NCBI GenBank assembly: GCA_023213395.1
Contig: CM041465.1
Coordinates: forward strand, 127,355,741 to 127,419,740
Origin: Cycas panzhihuaensis
Taxonomy: Eukaryota; Cycadophyta
DNA: 64,000 nucleotides
Direction: 5' to 3'
Shown: piece after piece, positions 1 to 10,445 of the stretch
Layout: each line of letters opens with the position of its first letter
Numbering within the stretch: the stretch's first letter is position 1
The notes under the pieces: generated by a model
Database searches by the model: none
What the model was told of the DNA's origin: nothing
What the model saw: the letters and a program-made list of their open reading frames with translations, nothing else
Translations under genes and position numbers: made by a program

Positions 1-19
1 GCTTCTTATTTGTCTTGCC

Positions 20-305
20 TAAGGCTTTGCATCTCTTACCACCAGAATCATTATATTTTTCTTCAAGAGCTACTCTTAACAAAAAAGAAAGTCATACTAA
101 ATGGACAAGTTATATTATACCACTTATTAAACCAATGGTAAGCCTCTCCTTATACATATAATGAGGCTACTTTAATCAAATATTTGTTGTTCCTATAGTT
201 AGCATCAAGTGATTCTAAATATACATGAATATCTGTAACCTAATCATCTATAGAAAGAATCTCATCTATATTAAATATGCAAGGTGTAGGTCTTTCTATA
301 ACCAT
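20..305 (-). pseudogene. gag-like fragment of element U
   Basis: The minus strand reads from an ATG at 305 through about 95 codons with two stops. The pattern includes an acidic start, then GEAYHWFNKW, resembling the aromatic 'GEAxxWF' turn of retrotransposon gag domains. This is weak family-level similarity only; no nucleocapsid knuckle or pol is in view. It could be the gag of a non-autonomous element. Confidence 0.4.
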
Positions 306-1069
306 GATGATGTGGATGTAGGAGAGACTAAGAAGTGTCTATAGCCACTTATCCCCTAATTTTAATATAAAATAGATAGTAGGCATCAAGAGTGATGGTT
401 TTATGACCAAAGTCTGAATGGCCAAGAAAGTATAATATGGAACCTTTAACTTTAAAATTTTATTTCTAAAAAAATATAGCTTAAAAATACATAAAATATA
501 GATTAAAATTACGGCCTCTAAAATAAAATTCTAATGATTTAAACATAATCAAATTTTGACATCTAGATCAAAAGTTATGATTGTTTTAATAAATTTCTTG
601 TTAAGGTTTTTTAGGACTATAATAATACCTACTATTAAAATGCTAACAACTTTTTGATCTGATCTTTAATTGACCTTAAACCACTTCCATAGGAAAGTAA
701 ATTAAAAAATTATACAATCATAAAAAACTTTGAGGTCATTTAGACACCTGTAGCTAAAGTTATGGCTCTTTAAAATTGATGTTACATATCTGTCTCAAAA
801 ATACAATGACAGAAAAGTAGGCCAAAATTAAATCTATTATAATTTATATAACTTTCACTAAAATCAGCACTATGATCACTCAAAATTTATAAATCAAGCC
901 TTTTTGTCTCAAATTCTTTATTGATTCTTCCATAATCTTTCATTTTTGCACCCAATAAGTATAACTTTAATATGCCAAAAATCTTTGAAAAAAAATTTCC
1001 CTATTTTAGCATTATATAATGAAATAGATTCCTAATTGTTATATAGATTAAAAATAGCTCTGATACCAT

Positions 1070-1446
1070 TTATTGCATGGCTAATCTCGTAACTAATCGA
1101 TATAGAGAAATATGAAGAGAAATGGAAGAAATAAGATAAAGAATAAAGAACGGTTCAGAAGAGCAGCATATCATCATCATTATCATTATATCATCTTTAC
1201 AATAGAGTGGAGTATATATAACACTCACCCCTTTATTATTATATTTCTACCTTTATATCAACTAATCCCATTAATTCTCATATGTGGAGAGTCATAACCC
1301 TCTCTAACATGTGGTGAAGGCTCACCACAAACCCCTCTTTAATGTACTAGTAATACATGGCCAACATACATTATTTACATGAGATATTCTCTCTCCTCAT
1401 TAATGCATTAAATCATTGCCTTTTTAATTCATTAATTGTTCTAACA
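1070..1446 (-). repeat. 5' LTR of element U
   Basis: Read on the minus strand it begins TGTTAGAACAATTAATG, carries a TATATA box (plus-strand 1213-1220) inside a short promoter-like context, and ends a few bases before the primer site at 1057-1068. The exact 3' end is uncertain by about five bases (1069-1074). No second copy is in the window, so the assignment rests on the TG start, the TATA box and the adjoining primer site. Confidence 0.75.
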
Positions 1447-1499
1447 AGAATTTTATGAGTAGGTTTTTCTTGTTAGAGAAATTGATCAAGATTATATTT

Positions 1500-4400
1500 A
1501 ATAACTTAGAAAGTTCACCATTACAGAATGAACAAATATAAAAGGATAATATGTGACAAAATCCTCTAGAACTTTCATGACTAGGTCCAAAGGAAAAAAT
1601 AATTTATTCTTAAGAAGAAGAATAGTCTAAAGAAATAAAATATTCAAAGGAATAACTCAAAGGGACAACATAAATTATTCTTATATTATGGAAAATTAGC
1701 TTACTTTTAAAGGAACTATAAGAAATCATAAGCTAATTTATAAAAATAAAAGAAGTGGGATGATCAGTAGACCTAGGAGAAGAAGAAATAATAGACTCTA
1801 CACCTTTTGTCATTCTTTATGAAAAATTAATAAGGGAAAGAAGTTTTTTATTATAACTTCATAAATAAGTCATAAACCATATGATGTTTAATATATTAAC
1901 TCGGGAGTTTCCAAACATATGAAAAGTAGATTTGAATGGTTTAGACATATGGAAGGCTATTGGTAAGATAATGACATTAGAAGATGATAAGCTATTAAAG
2001 GTAAAAGGTATATGAGATATTTTTATTATCACACTAGATAGAGAACACTACTACATTGAAGATGTGATGTACATGCTAGGACTGAAGAAGAATCTCATTT
2101 TTATCAGCCAAGTTAAAGACAAAAGAATGAGTATACTCTTTAAAAGTGGTAAAGTTATTATCAATGATTATGATGGAAAAATAATAGTTAAAGGAGTAAA
2201 AAATGGTACACTTAGTGGATCTTGGGTAAATCTATAAACCAAAGAGCCTTTATTATTGGTGTAACTTATAAAAATAAGTTATGGCACGAAAGAATGGTAT
2301 ATTTACATTATTCATGTCTTCATTTGAAATATAAATTAAATATGGTTCATAATCTTCCTAAATTAAAACTAAAGAATAACTCGTGTATAACCTATATCAT
2401 GGGAAAGTAATATAGTAAGAAATTTCAAAAATGAAAAACTTGGAGAGCAATAGAAAAACTTAGATTTATCCACTCTAATATATGTCATCTGATGCTAACA
2501 ATTTCTTTTAGAGATGTAAAATATTTCTTAACCTTCATTAATGATTTTTCAATAAAATCTTAGTTTTATCCCATGAAATGAGATATCCAAAATATTTGAT
2601 ATCTTTAAGGAATTCAAAGTAAAAGTGGAAAATGAGAGTGGTTAGAAATTTAAAATCCTCAAGATAATACATGAGAATACACCTCTAAGGTATTTTTATA
2701 GTATTATAAAGACTACAAGATCACCAAACACTTGACAACTATATACATAACTCAACAAAATGAAGTTGCTAAGAGAATGGGTAGAACTATAGTCCAAAAT
2801 ATCAAGTCAATGATAAAGGGTAAAAATCTCTCATAGTCCTTCTAGGTAGAATTTGTTTATATAGCAACTTATTTGTCTAATTATAATTCCACAAAGGCTA
2901 TCTAGAATACGACAGTAGAAGAAGTTTAGTTAGGTAAAAGTTTGGCAGTGAGCCATTTAAGAATCTTTGAGAGCATTGCATACATGTTTCTAAAAGAGAA
3001 ACATCATAAATTTGATCAAAAGAGTTCCAAGTATATCATCATTGGTATAGTGAATAGAGTAAAGTATACTAAGTAATTAAGTTAAAAACCAAAAGGGTTC
3101 ACATAACTTGTGATATTATCTTTGAAGAAGGTGATAAGGAAACTAGATTGGATACTTTACAAATATGCCATGACAAAGATAAGTATATTAAAAAACAACT
3201 AGAAACAAGTTCTTTAAGGCAATGTGTTGAGTTATAAATTGAACAAGAACTAGTTAGTACATTGATTAAAGTTGAGGAGAAGGAATACGAAGATGCTCGA
3301 TATGAATTGGCAACCTTAAGTTACTCCACCAATGAAAAAACTTCCCAATTGGTATCTAAAAACTATTACAAATGAGTTATCAAGATTGAAGGCAAGTAGA
3401 AATCAAGGATGAGATATAATTTAATTAATTTTACTCTAATGAAAAGCATGCTTAATGTAGATAATTTTTCAAGTTTTGATGTGACATGCCAAGAGTATAA
3501 GTAGAGAATAGCTATAGATACTAAAATTCAAGTTATAAAGTAGATCAAACTTTAGATTTAGTTGAATTACCAATAAGAAAAATAGGCAATTAGTTGCAAA
3601 TGGGTCTATAAGACCAAATATAATTTTAATGGCTCAATTAACAAATACAAAGCTAGATTGGTAGCAAAATACTTCAACTAGATAGAAGGCATTAACTATG
3701 AGGAGACTTTTTTTTCTAATAAAAAAGATGGTAATAATAAGACTTATTATGACAATAGTTACTTGATTCAACTAGTAGTTATACCAGCATGATGTTAAAA
3801 GTACTTTTCTTAATAGAGATTTCCTAGAGGAAGTCTATATGAAGTAGTCACTGTGATACATTGCAAAAAAAAAAAAAAGCTTATGTGTTATTTGAGAAAA
3901 GCTTTATATGGTTTAAAGCAGACTCTAAGAGCTTGGTATTCAAAGATTGATTAGTATCTTATAAAAATTGTGTTTAGAATGATGCTAACTAATTTAAAAC
4001 TATATATCAAAGTTCAAAGTGATTGTCCAATCATCTTCATAATTTTATATGTAGATGATTTAGTCATAACAAGTAATGATACTTTAATGGTTGAAAACCT
4101 AAAGGATAATCTCAAGGAGAAATTTAAGACAAATCTTGGATTACTCCACTATTTTCTTAAAATAAAAGTTTGGCAAAATCTTGGGAAGATCTTAATTTCA
4201 TATACTAAGCATACATAAGAAATTCTAAAGAAATTTATAATAGACTATAAACCTTTCCTAATCCCAATAAGGACAAGTACAAAGTTATCAATTCAAGATG
4301 ATGAAAAATAAATATATGACTTATTCTACATATATAGTTCATTAGTAATTTCATCTATTTGACCATAGTTAGGCCTTTATAATTGGGATGGTATTGGGGT

Positions 4401-4980
4401 TTATGTTAAATCCAAAGAAAGTCCATTAAAAACTTATAAAGAAGGTCCTTAGATACTTACCGAGAACTTTGTAACATGAATCAGAACTCAACTAAAATAA
4501 TAATTTTAGGTCAGAGGATTATTCAAATTTTGATTGGGATAAATGTGCTAATAGCAAAAGGTTTACTTTAAGATATTACTTTAATTTAGGATCTATTACA
4601 GTCACTTAGACTAATAAGAAGCAATTGAATTTTGTATTATTATCCATTAAGGTTGAGTATGCAGCTAAAATTGTATCAACTTGTAAAGCCATCTAGTTAA
4701 AGCAAGCCCTTAGTAACTTAGGACTTTGTCATGATGAGATGACAATACTATACTATAATAATCATAATACTTTAAAGATTGTTAAGAGCCTAGCATTCCA
4801 TAGACATACTAAACACATTGAGATGCATCATAATTTCATTAGGGAACGAATCAATAATTGAAAGATCAAGCTTAAATATAATCCTACAGAAGAGTATTTG
4901 GCAAATATTTTCATGAAATATTTCTCTAAAGATAAATTTAAAATATTCAGATTTTATAGTAGTGCAAAAGCCAATAATGT
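1500..4980 (+). pseudogene. gag-pol polyprotein of copia element T (decayed)
   Basis: Would encode the capsid/nucleocapsid and the enzymes for cDNA synthesis and integration. A degraded CCHC knuckle is at about 1678-1725, a protease 'DSG'-like site near 1898-1930 and GAG-pre-integrase at about 2047-2350 (EDVMYMLGLKKN, then LWHERM). Integrase spans about 2400-3160 and reverse transcriptase about 3560-4300. The catalytic YVDD is intact at 4048-4059 within an 82-codon open stretch (3970-4218). RNase H runs at about 4540-4960 (KHIEMHHNFIRE). More than twenty stops and frameshifts interrupt it. The order IN before RT defines Ty1/copia. No function is expected. Confidence 0.85.
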
Positions 4981-4995
4981 AAACATTGAAGGGCA

Positions 4996-5344
4996 GTGTT
5001 AAAATTAATTCCTACATTATCAAGGTCATAATATAATGTTATAAGCCCTAATACAGTTCAAGGATGGTTTGGTAAGTTATAAAAGCTCATCACTTGATTG
5101 ATGATAAGTGTCCAAGAGAGTTCCTTATTCCCTTAATGAGTATGTGACAAGTGTTAAGGCCGTTACAAGTCTATTCTACTATCACCAATTCTAGATTATA
5201 TTTATATGTACCATGACCATGATTGTACATATCATTAGAGATGTGAGTTCTAAGTATTTTTAATGAATTAAAATAAAATAAAAATAGACCAATTCTATTA
5301 AGAAAAATCATATGTTATGTGTAATCCTATTTTTTAGTTCGTCA
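4996..5344 (+). repeat. 3' LTR of copia element T
   Basis: Begins TGTTAAAATTAATTCC straight after a purine-rich GAAGGGCAG and ends near TTAGTTCGTCA. Several blocks match the LTR of element B at 35189-35419 (for example the 'GATAAGTGTCCAAGAGAGTT' and 'CCAATTCTAGATT' regions), which supports the assignment. The 3' boundary is approximate. The 124 bases between it and A1 (5345-5468) show nothing recognisable. Confidence 0.65.
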
Positions 5345-5468
5345 ATTTAACTTATAGTAGCCCCTCATCTTTAACATCAAACTTATTTTAATAATTAACA
5401 ACTCTAAAATTACAATAACAATAAAGCACTTTTTCAAATTCTTCTTTTTCACATTTACACATCTATAC

Positions 5469-5862
5469 TATTGGAGAATAATATTTAATTAATTATTAAT
5501 CCATGATTATTATAATATTAGTCTCTCAAATATTATATATAGTCATCATAAAAAAGTACACATCTATGTAGATAATAATTTATGAATATTATTAAATTGT
5601 GTTTATAGCTCATATCTTTATGTATTCTCGTAGGCTGTCTTAGAGGTTCTCCAATATCTTAAATATACTCTTTCATAATATAATATGGAAGATGACCATT
5701 TCTCCCAACATTTATTATCCTATGTTATGATTTATACTTTATTTTACTCAAATTTTATGTTATATTTTATATCACCTCATTGTTAAAAGTCCTCATGTAA
5801 ATATCTTGTTAAGTTATTGCTTTCATATATGTGGTATCATATTGTAATTTTATTTTCTAACA
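5469..5862 (+). repeat. 5' LTR of element A1
   Basis: Starts TATTGGAGAATAATATTT (ancestral TGTTGG) and ends TTTTCTAACA just before the primer site. It matches 7807-8235 throughout its length and also the minus-strand LTRs of A2 and the plus-strand LTR of A3. A second initiator-tRNA-like motif (TGGTATCAAAGC) sits about 50 bases downstream at 5914-5925. Confidence 0.8.
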
Positions 5863-7806
5863 TGGTGTCAAACCCATAATCTTATAGTAAATGTTTTTTA
5901 GCATGGTATCAAAGCTTAATAATTTGATCCTTAGAAGGCTATGAAGAGTCAATGTTTTATTCTATCATAATTATGTTAGAAGTTTTTTTAAATAGATAAT
6001 TATATTTACTTAAAAGATTTTCACAAAAATTATTTGCAAAAATTATGCCCGATATGGTAGAGGAGAATGGGTTGGGTAAGCTGTAAAGCTAGGATCACAA
6101 ATTTATAATGAAATTATTCTTGAAATTAATTTAGTAGACAGATGTTTATGTATACAATATATGTAAATAATTAGCATGTAAGGATTTTAATGGTGAGTCC
6201 ACTGTCTCAATTATTTTTAGTATTTTTTTGCTTAGAAGATATAGTACATATGAATAGATTGAGTATCACATGGTATAGACATGTTGGGCTTCAAGATTTT
6301 GTTGGGTGGATAAAGAATTGGCTATTGAATCCCTTGGTTAAGTTGAACAGAATATATTATAAAGAAATTAATTTAGTCTAAAGGGTATTATGGGTATCTT
6401 GTGTTGTTTCGGATTCACTACTAGAATAAAAACCAATCTATAGATGATAAGCCTAAAACCCTCATTCAAGTTGTAGAAAATATGGCTCTAAATAAGAGTC
6501 ATTGAATGTTGGGACTAGATCTACTACAAAATAGATTAGAGCCCACATATAAAAGGAACTTCCCAACTGTTGACAAATCAGAGTAGATGGAGCCCATTGT
6601 AAAGCATATTTTATGTACTGAGCAAAGCCCATAAATGAGGCTATTTGAATCCCAAGGAAAAGCATAGAAAAGGCAATGATAAAAATTGAAACCAGTGGTT
6701 GAAGGAGAAGTAATAGTAGAGGCATATGAAGCAACCCACAATAAGGTGAGATTACAAAGGAATGTAGAGACGAAAGTTCTAGTGTAAATCTCAATGGTGA
6801 CAACTCACCTACAATAAAACATAGGAAGCCTGAATGGGCATCACTACCATTAAATCTTGGTACTCAAAAACTCCAAAACGTTGAAGTTTAAATCTACCTC
6901 ATATTTATGGAGAAATACAAATTTCAAGCACATGTAGAAGAAATAAAACAACAATTGAAATTACCCATACATTTCTTTTTTCTTTTTGGATATGTATTAT
7001 CTTTTTCTAATGTTTGTGGGATATTAAATTAGATTAGAGATGTTTTTCAAGTCTAGCCTAACTACTAAAGATAATCATATGGTGAAAAACAAAAATTAGA
7101 GGTTAAATGGAAAAGAGATAAACACTCAACTAACAGATTTAATAAAAATTTCCATAATTACTTGTATTGTTTTTACTATAGCTTTTACGTATGAATTTAT
7201 ATTTTAGTTTTGTCATATAAATTGAAAAGCTTGTGTCAATACTTTTAAAATAAGTGGTTGCAAGACTATATTAAGATAAGTAGAGAAGAGACATTTGATC
7301 AATTCATTTTTTCAAAATTTTCAAGTATGTTTTCATTCAAAATTATTAAAATTTTGGTTCTGATAGAAGTATGCATGTGAAAACCCATTTTATAAGAAAT
7401 AATACATTTACATATATGGTAATTGTTTAAGTGCATTATTTGGACCTTGCATCTTCTTTCATTAATTGAAATTATAGAATGAGTTTATAGTTAAAATATT
7501 CTATATGGATGGTAGTAAGAATTGCAATATACTTACCTGAAATTATTAACAATTGGTTGTTAGATACTTGTGCTTTGTTAATATGGTTGAGCTATAAATA
7601 GTTACAGATGGGTACCCAAGACACATTAATTATTTTATAAGATCATAAACCTAATATTCTAAATCCAAGCAAAGTAAAGTCATATTTCTTGTCAAGAGTT
7701 AGAGAAGGGGAACAAGCACAAAAGGAAGCACATGTGAAGCAATTAAGAGATGAAAATAGTGCTTGGTAATGTCATAAGAAAATCAAGATTAAATATTATG
7801 TGGAAG

Positions 7807-8235
7807 TATTAGAAAATAGTGTTTAATCAATGATTAATCCATGATTACTATGATAGTTCTCTCTCAAATGTTGTACATAGTTATCTTAAAGATGTGTACA
7901 TTTATGTAAATATTAATCTGTAAGTATTATTAAAATATATGTTTAGAGTTCACATCTTCTTATATCCTTATAAGTTATCTTAAAGGTTCTCTAATATCAT
8001 TAAACATCTATAACACAAATTGTATCTATAAGTATGTACTCTTTCATAATGCAATATGTGAGATAATCATTTCTCCCAACATTTATTATCTCATGTTATG
8101 GTGCATATTTTATTTTACTTATATTTCATGTTCTATTCTATATTACTCATTATTAAAAGTCCTTATGCTAATATCTTATTAAATTATTATTTCCGTATAT
8201 ATTATGATATCATAGTGTAATTTCATGTTCTAACA
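7807..8235 (+). repeat. 3' LTR of element A1
   Basis: Direct-repeat partner of 5469-5862. Shared blocks include the ATTAATCCATGATTA region near the start, CTCTCAAAT, and TTTCTCCCAACATTTATTAT near the middle; it ends GTTCTAACA. The copies differ at many positions, so the insertion is old. Confidence 0.8.
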
Positions 8236-8656
8236 TACATGCCATAGTGTCTGCAGCCATTATTACCACATTTCACATTTATCAAAAAAAAAAAAAAACC
8301 TTAAAATAAATAAATTATGACCACCAATAAAAGCTAATTATTTGGGCCCATATGCATTAAAAAAGAGGTCAGGGGGAGGGGGTGGGGAGTGCGAGTGGAG
8401 TCACAAAAAATATATTTTTCAAAATAGTAAACCTTCATTTCTCATCATGAATTTTCTATATTTATTTTTTCAGATAAAAGAATATAGACCTCAAATGCAT
8501 TTTGCTCGAACTCTTTTAATAGCTACTTTAGGCATAAGACATGCTAGTTCCATTGAACAACATCAAACCTTCAAGTGACAAAGGCTTTAACATTTCATAC
8601 AAACCCTTGGTTCTAATAAACCCTAAGATTCAACCATATAGTTTTGATACCACTTT
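8236..8656 (-). other. Leader region of element C; G-rich and poly(A) tracts
   Basis: No gene is seen. A primer-site-like GTTTTGATACCA (8641-8652) next to LTR C makes this the leader of a minus-strand element whose coding part is missing. It holds a 16-base poly(A) near 8284 and a G-rich run (GGGGGAGGGGGTGGGG) near 8370-8387. The 78-codon plus-strand frame at 8342-8578 has no recognisable domain. Confidence 0.4.
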
Positions 8657-9014
8657 TGGGGATTATATTTAGATAGTGAAACTATTGATAATGTAGAAGT
8701 AATTAGATTAAAGATGAACCTAACAAGAAATCAATTATGGACATAAAATATAAGATAAATAAAGAGATAAAGAAAAAAAATATGAAATATATATATATAA
8801 TAGGCACAATGGATTCGATAGAAGAATAGCCAATTGTTATCTTGTTATAAATAATATGTATATATTTATAAAATACTTTGGCCTTATATGAGAACCTCAA
8901 AAGTCAACTATTGTAGGTAGATATACACTTCAATCAAGCCTATTAGCACACTATTTAATGGTGTTTATAAATTGATGATAAAAGAACATATGAAATATTG
9001 AGGTGCCTATTACA
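8657..9014 (-). repeat. 5' LTR of element C
   Basis: On the minus strand it begins TGTAATAGGCACC and ends AATCCCCA four bases before a TGGTATCAAAAC primer site (8641-8652). It has a TATATATATA stretch near 8790-8800. A central block resembles the LTR at 41264-41539 ('AGTCAACTATTG' versus 'GGTCAACTATTG'). The piece to its right (9015-9056) looks like a primer site and leader of family A, so C probably inserted into an A copy. Confidence 0.55.
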
Positions 9015-9056
9015 CATTATATATAAAATTTAATATTACATCTAGTATTAATACCA

Positions 9057-9411
9057 TAAAAGGAAATTACATAAGTGCCAAGATATCATATTAAAAAATA
9101 TTATATAAAAATCTATAAAATTATGATAAAGAAGAAATATGTACCAATGTAAAAATATAATAAAAAATTTAGAAAAAAAAATCGATCTTCGACTATTACA
9201 TTAGACAAGATTCATATTTATAGATATAGTCTACCTCATAAAGGTCCAAAGATATTCAAAGACGTGAACTCTAAACACACATTTTAATAATATTCATAGT
9301 TTAAGAATCTACATAAGTATGTACATCTTTAAGATGGTTGTGTATAATATTTGAGGGATAACCATTACAATAATTATGGATTACCTATTGATTAAAAGTT
9401 ATTATTCAACA
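9057..9411 (-). repeat. 3' LTR of element A2
   Basis: Minus strand starts TGTTGAATAAT, right after purine-rich AACATTAAGGAAGAG. It matches 37571-37957. Oddly, its other end is followed by a primer-site-like TGGTATTAATAC and a leader similar to that of A2, as if this LTR were shared by two family A copies in tandem. Confidence 0.75.
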
Positions 9412-9688
9412 CTCTTCCTTAATGTTTAATCATCATTTTTTTTATTACATCACCAAATTTTATATTCACCTCTAAATTGTTTTGAGTGTACTTTATTTTA
9501 TGTTTATTCCTCTTTTCCAACCTATAAGAATAAACATGTCTTCACCTTGCTATGACACACAACATTAGATTTATGACCTTATAAAATGGTTAACATCTTG
9601 GGTGTCCACTTGCAATTACCTACAATCCATTCACATTAATAAAATACAAGTATCTAGTAACCAACTATTGCTAACTTCGAGTAATTCT

Positions 9689-9964
9689 TATGAGTAACTT
9701 AAACCTAAATCAAAATACGAAGAATATGAGAAATTCAAGTAGAATTAGCCTAAGTTCTAAATTTTTTTTATTCATTAAAAATAATTTGATCAATATACAA
9801 GGCATTATATTTGTGTAAAAAATGAGATCAGTAATGGTCTAAATTTGACTTATAACCACCCTGACATTTATCATAGTATTTAATGATGACCCTATAAATT
9901 ACCATAGATTTTCTAACTCTCTATTAACTTAATTTGAACCCACACGTAAATATTAATTCTAATA
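9689..9964 (-). repeat. 3' LTR of copia element B
   Basis: Pairs with 35189-35419. Strong shared blocks include AATTCAAGTAGAATTAG and GATCAATNTACAAGGCA. It has an extra segment of about 40 bases near 9912-9945. On its right a polypurine tract (CTCTCCTTTAATAT on plus) is cut by element D. Confidence 0.75.
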
Positions 9965-9978
9965 CTCTCCTTTAATAT

Positions 9979-10430
9979 TGTCAGAATATGTATCATGCAC
10001 AATGTCATAAGATCAAGAAGTCAAGTAAATATAGGTAAACATACATTGCATATATACACAAGTTTCGCTAGGTGGAAAACCCCTTCTGGGGAAGAAAAAC
10101 CACCTCCTAATCTATGATTTTATTAATATCAGAAATTATACAAAAACTTTAATAAAAATACCCTCTAAATACAAAAGACCATCCTTTAAAACAGGCTTTG
10201 GACAACCTCCTAGATTCTCAGAACCACCTCCTTAAATCTAGGAGAGGGTATTTATAACAAGAAAGGTTTATTAAAATGGGCAGTTATGCATTTCAATGAC
10301 TTTCACATAATAATTAAATAATAACATAAACTTTTAACTTTAAACCTTTGAATCACTTAAACGTTTATTTACACATGTGACATAAATATAATATAATAAT
10401 AAAATAAAACTAATATTAATAATCCTAACA
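9979..10430 (-). repeat. 3' LTR of copia element D
   Basis: Plus-strand TGTCAGAATATG to AATCCTAACA; 452 bases, the same length as its partner. Contains the direct block AAAACCCCTTCTGGGGAAG, a small hairpin, and a GGGTATTTATAAC TATA-like region on the plus strand. Confidence 0.93.
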
Positions 10431-10445
10431 TCTCCCTTTAATGTT

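Larger units (their letters stand above)
1..1446 (-). mobile_element. LTR retrotransposon U, 5' part (runs off the left edge)
   Basis: Minus-strand element whose 5' LTR is at its right end (about 1070-1446). A primer binding site complementary to initiator Met-tRNA lies at 1057-1068 (GCTCTGATACCA on the plus strand). An AT-rich leader follows to the left, and a gag-like stretch lies below position 305. The rest of the element is outside the window. Because the primer site is present this is not a solo LTR. It abuts the 5'-truncated copia element T on its right, so U probably inserted into or recombined with T; the five bases after the LTR are AGAAT and the matching target copy cannot be seen. 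Confidence 0.8.
1447..5344 (+). mobile_element. Ty1/copia element T, 5'-truncated
   Basis: Plus-strand copia relic with domains in canonical order: gag knuckle, protease, GAG-pre-integrase, integrase, reverse transcriptase, RNase H, polypurine stretch (4981-4995) and 3' LTR (4996-5344). The 5' LTR, primer site and gag start are missing where LTR U abuts. Its LTR and pol resemble element B (9.69-35.42 kb), so both appear to be one lineage at different stages of decay. Confidence 0.85.
5469..8235 (+). mobile_element. Non-autonomous LTR element A1 (family A)
   Basis: Two related LTRs (5469-5862 and 7807-8235) flank a 1.94 kb interior. A primer-site-like TGGTGTCAAACC follows the left LTR at 5863-5874, and purine-rich AATATTATGTGGAAG precedes the right LTR. 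No gag, protease, integrase or reverse transcriptase can be seen in the interior on either strand; the short open frames at 6190-6381 and 6462-6803 have no recognisable domain. A conserved block near 6165-6200 (AATTAGCATGTAAGGATTTT) recurs in copy A2. By size and content this is a LARD/TRIM-type element moved in trans. No clean target duplication was found (TATAC/TACAT). Confidence 0.75.

Noticed and set aside
6462-6803. A 113-codon minus-strand frame with a hydrophobic protein
   Set aside because: It is antisense within A1 and absent as a frame from A2. No signal or domain beyond general hydrophobicity.
5464-8240. A target duplication for A1
   Set aside because: TATAC and TACAT differ too much to claim; the ends may be eroded.
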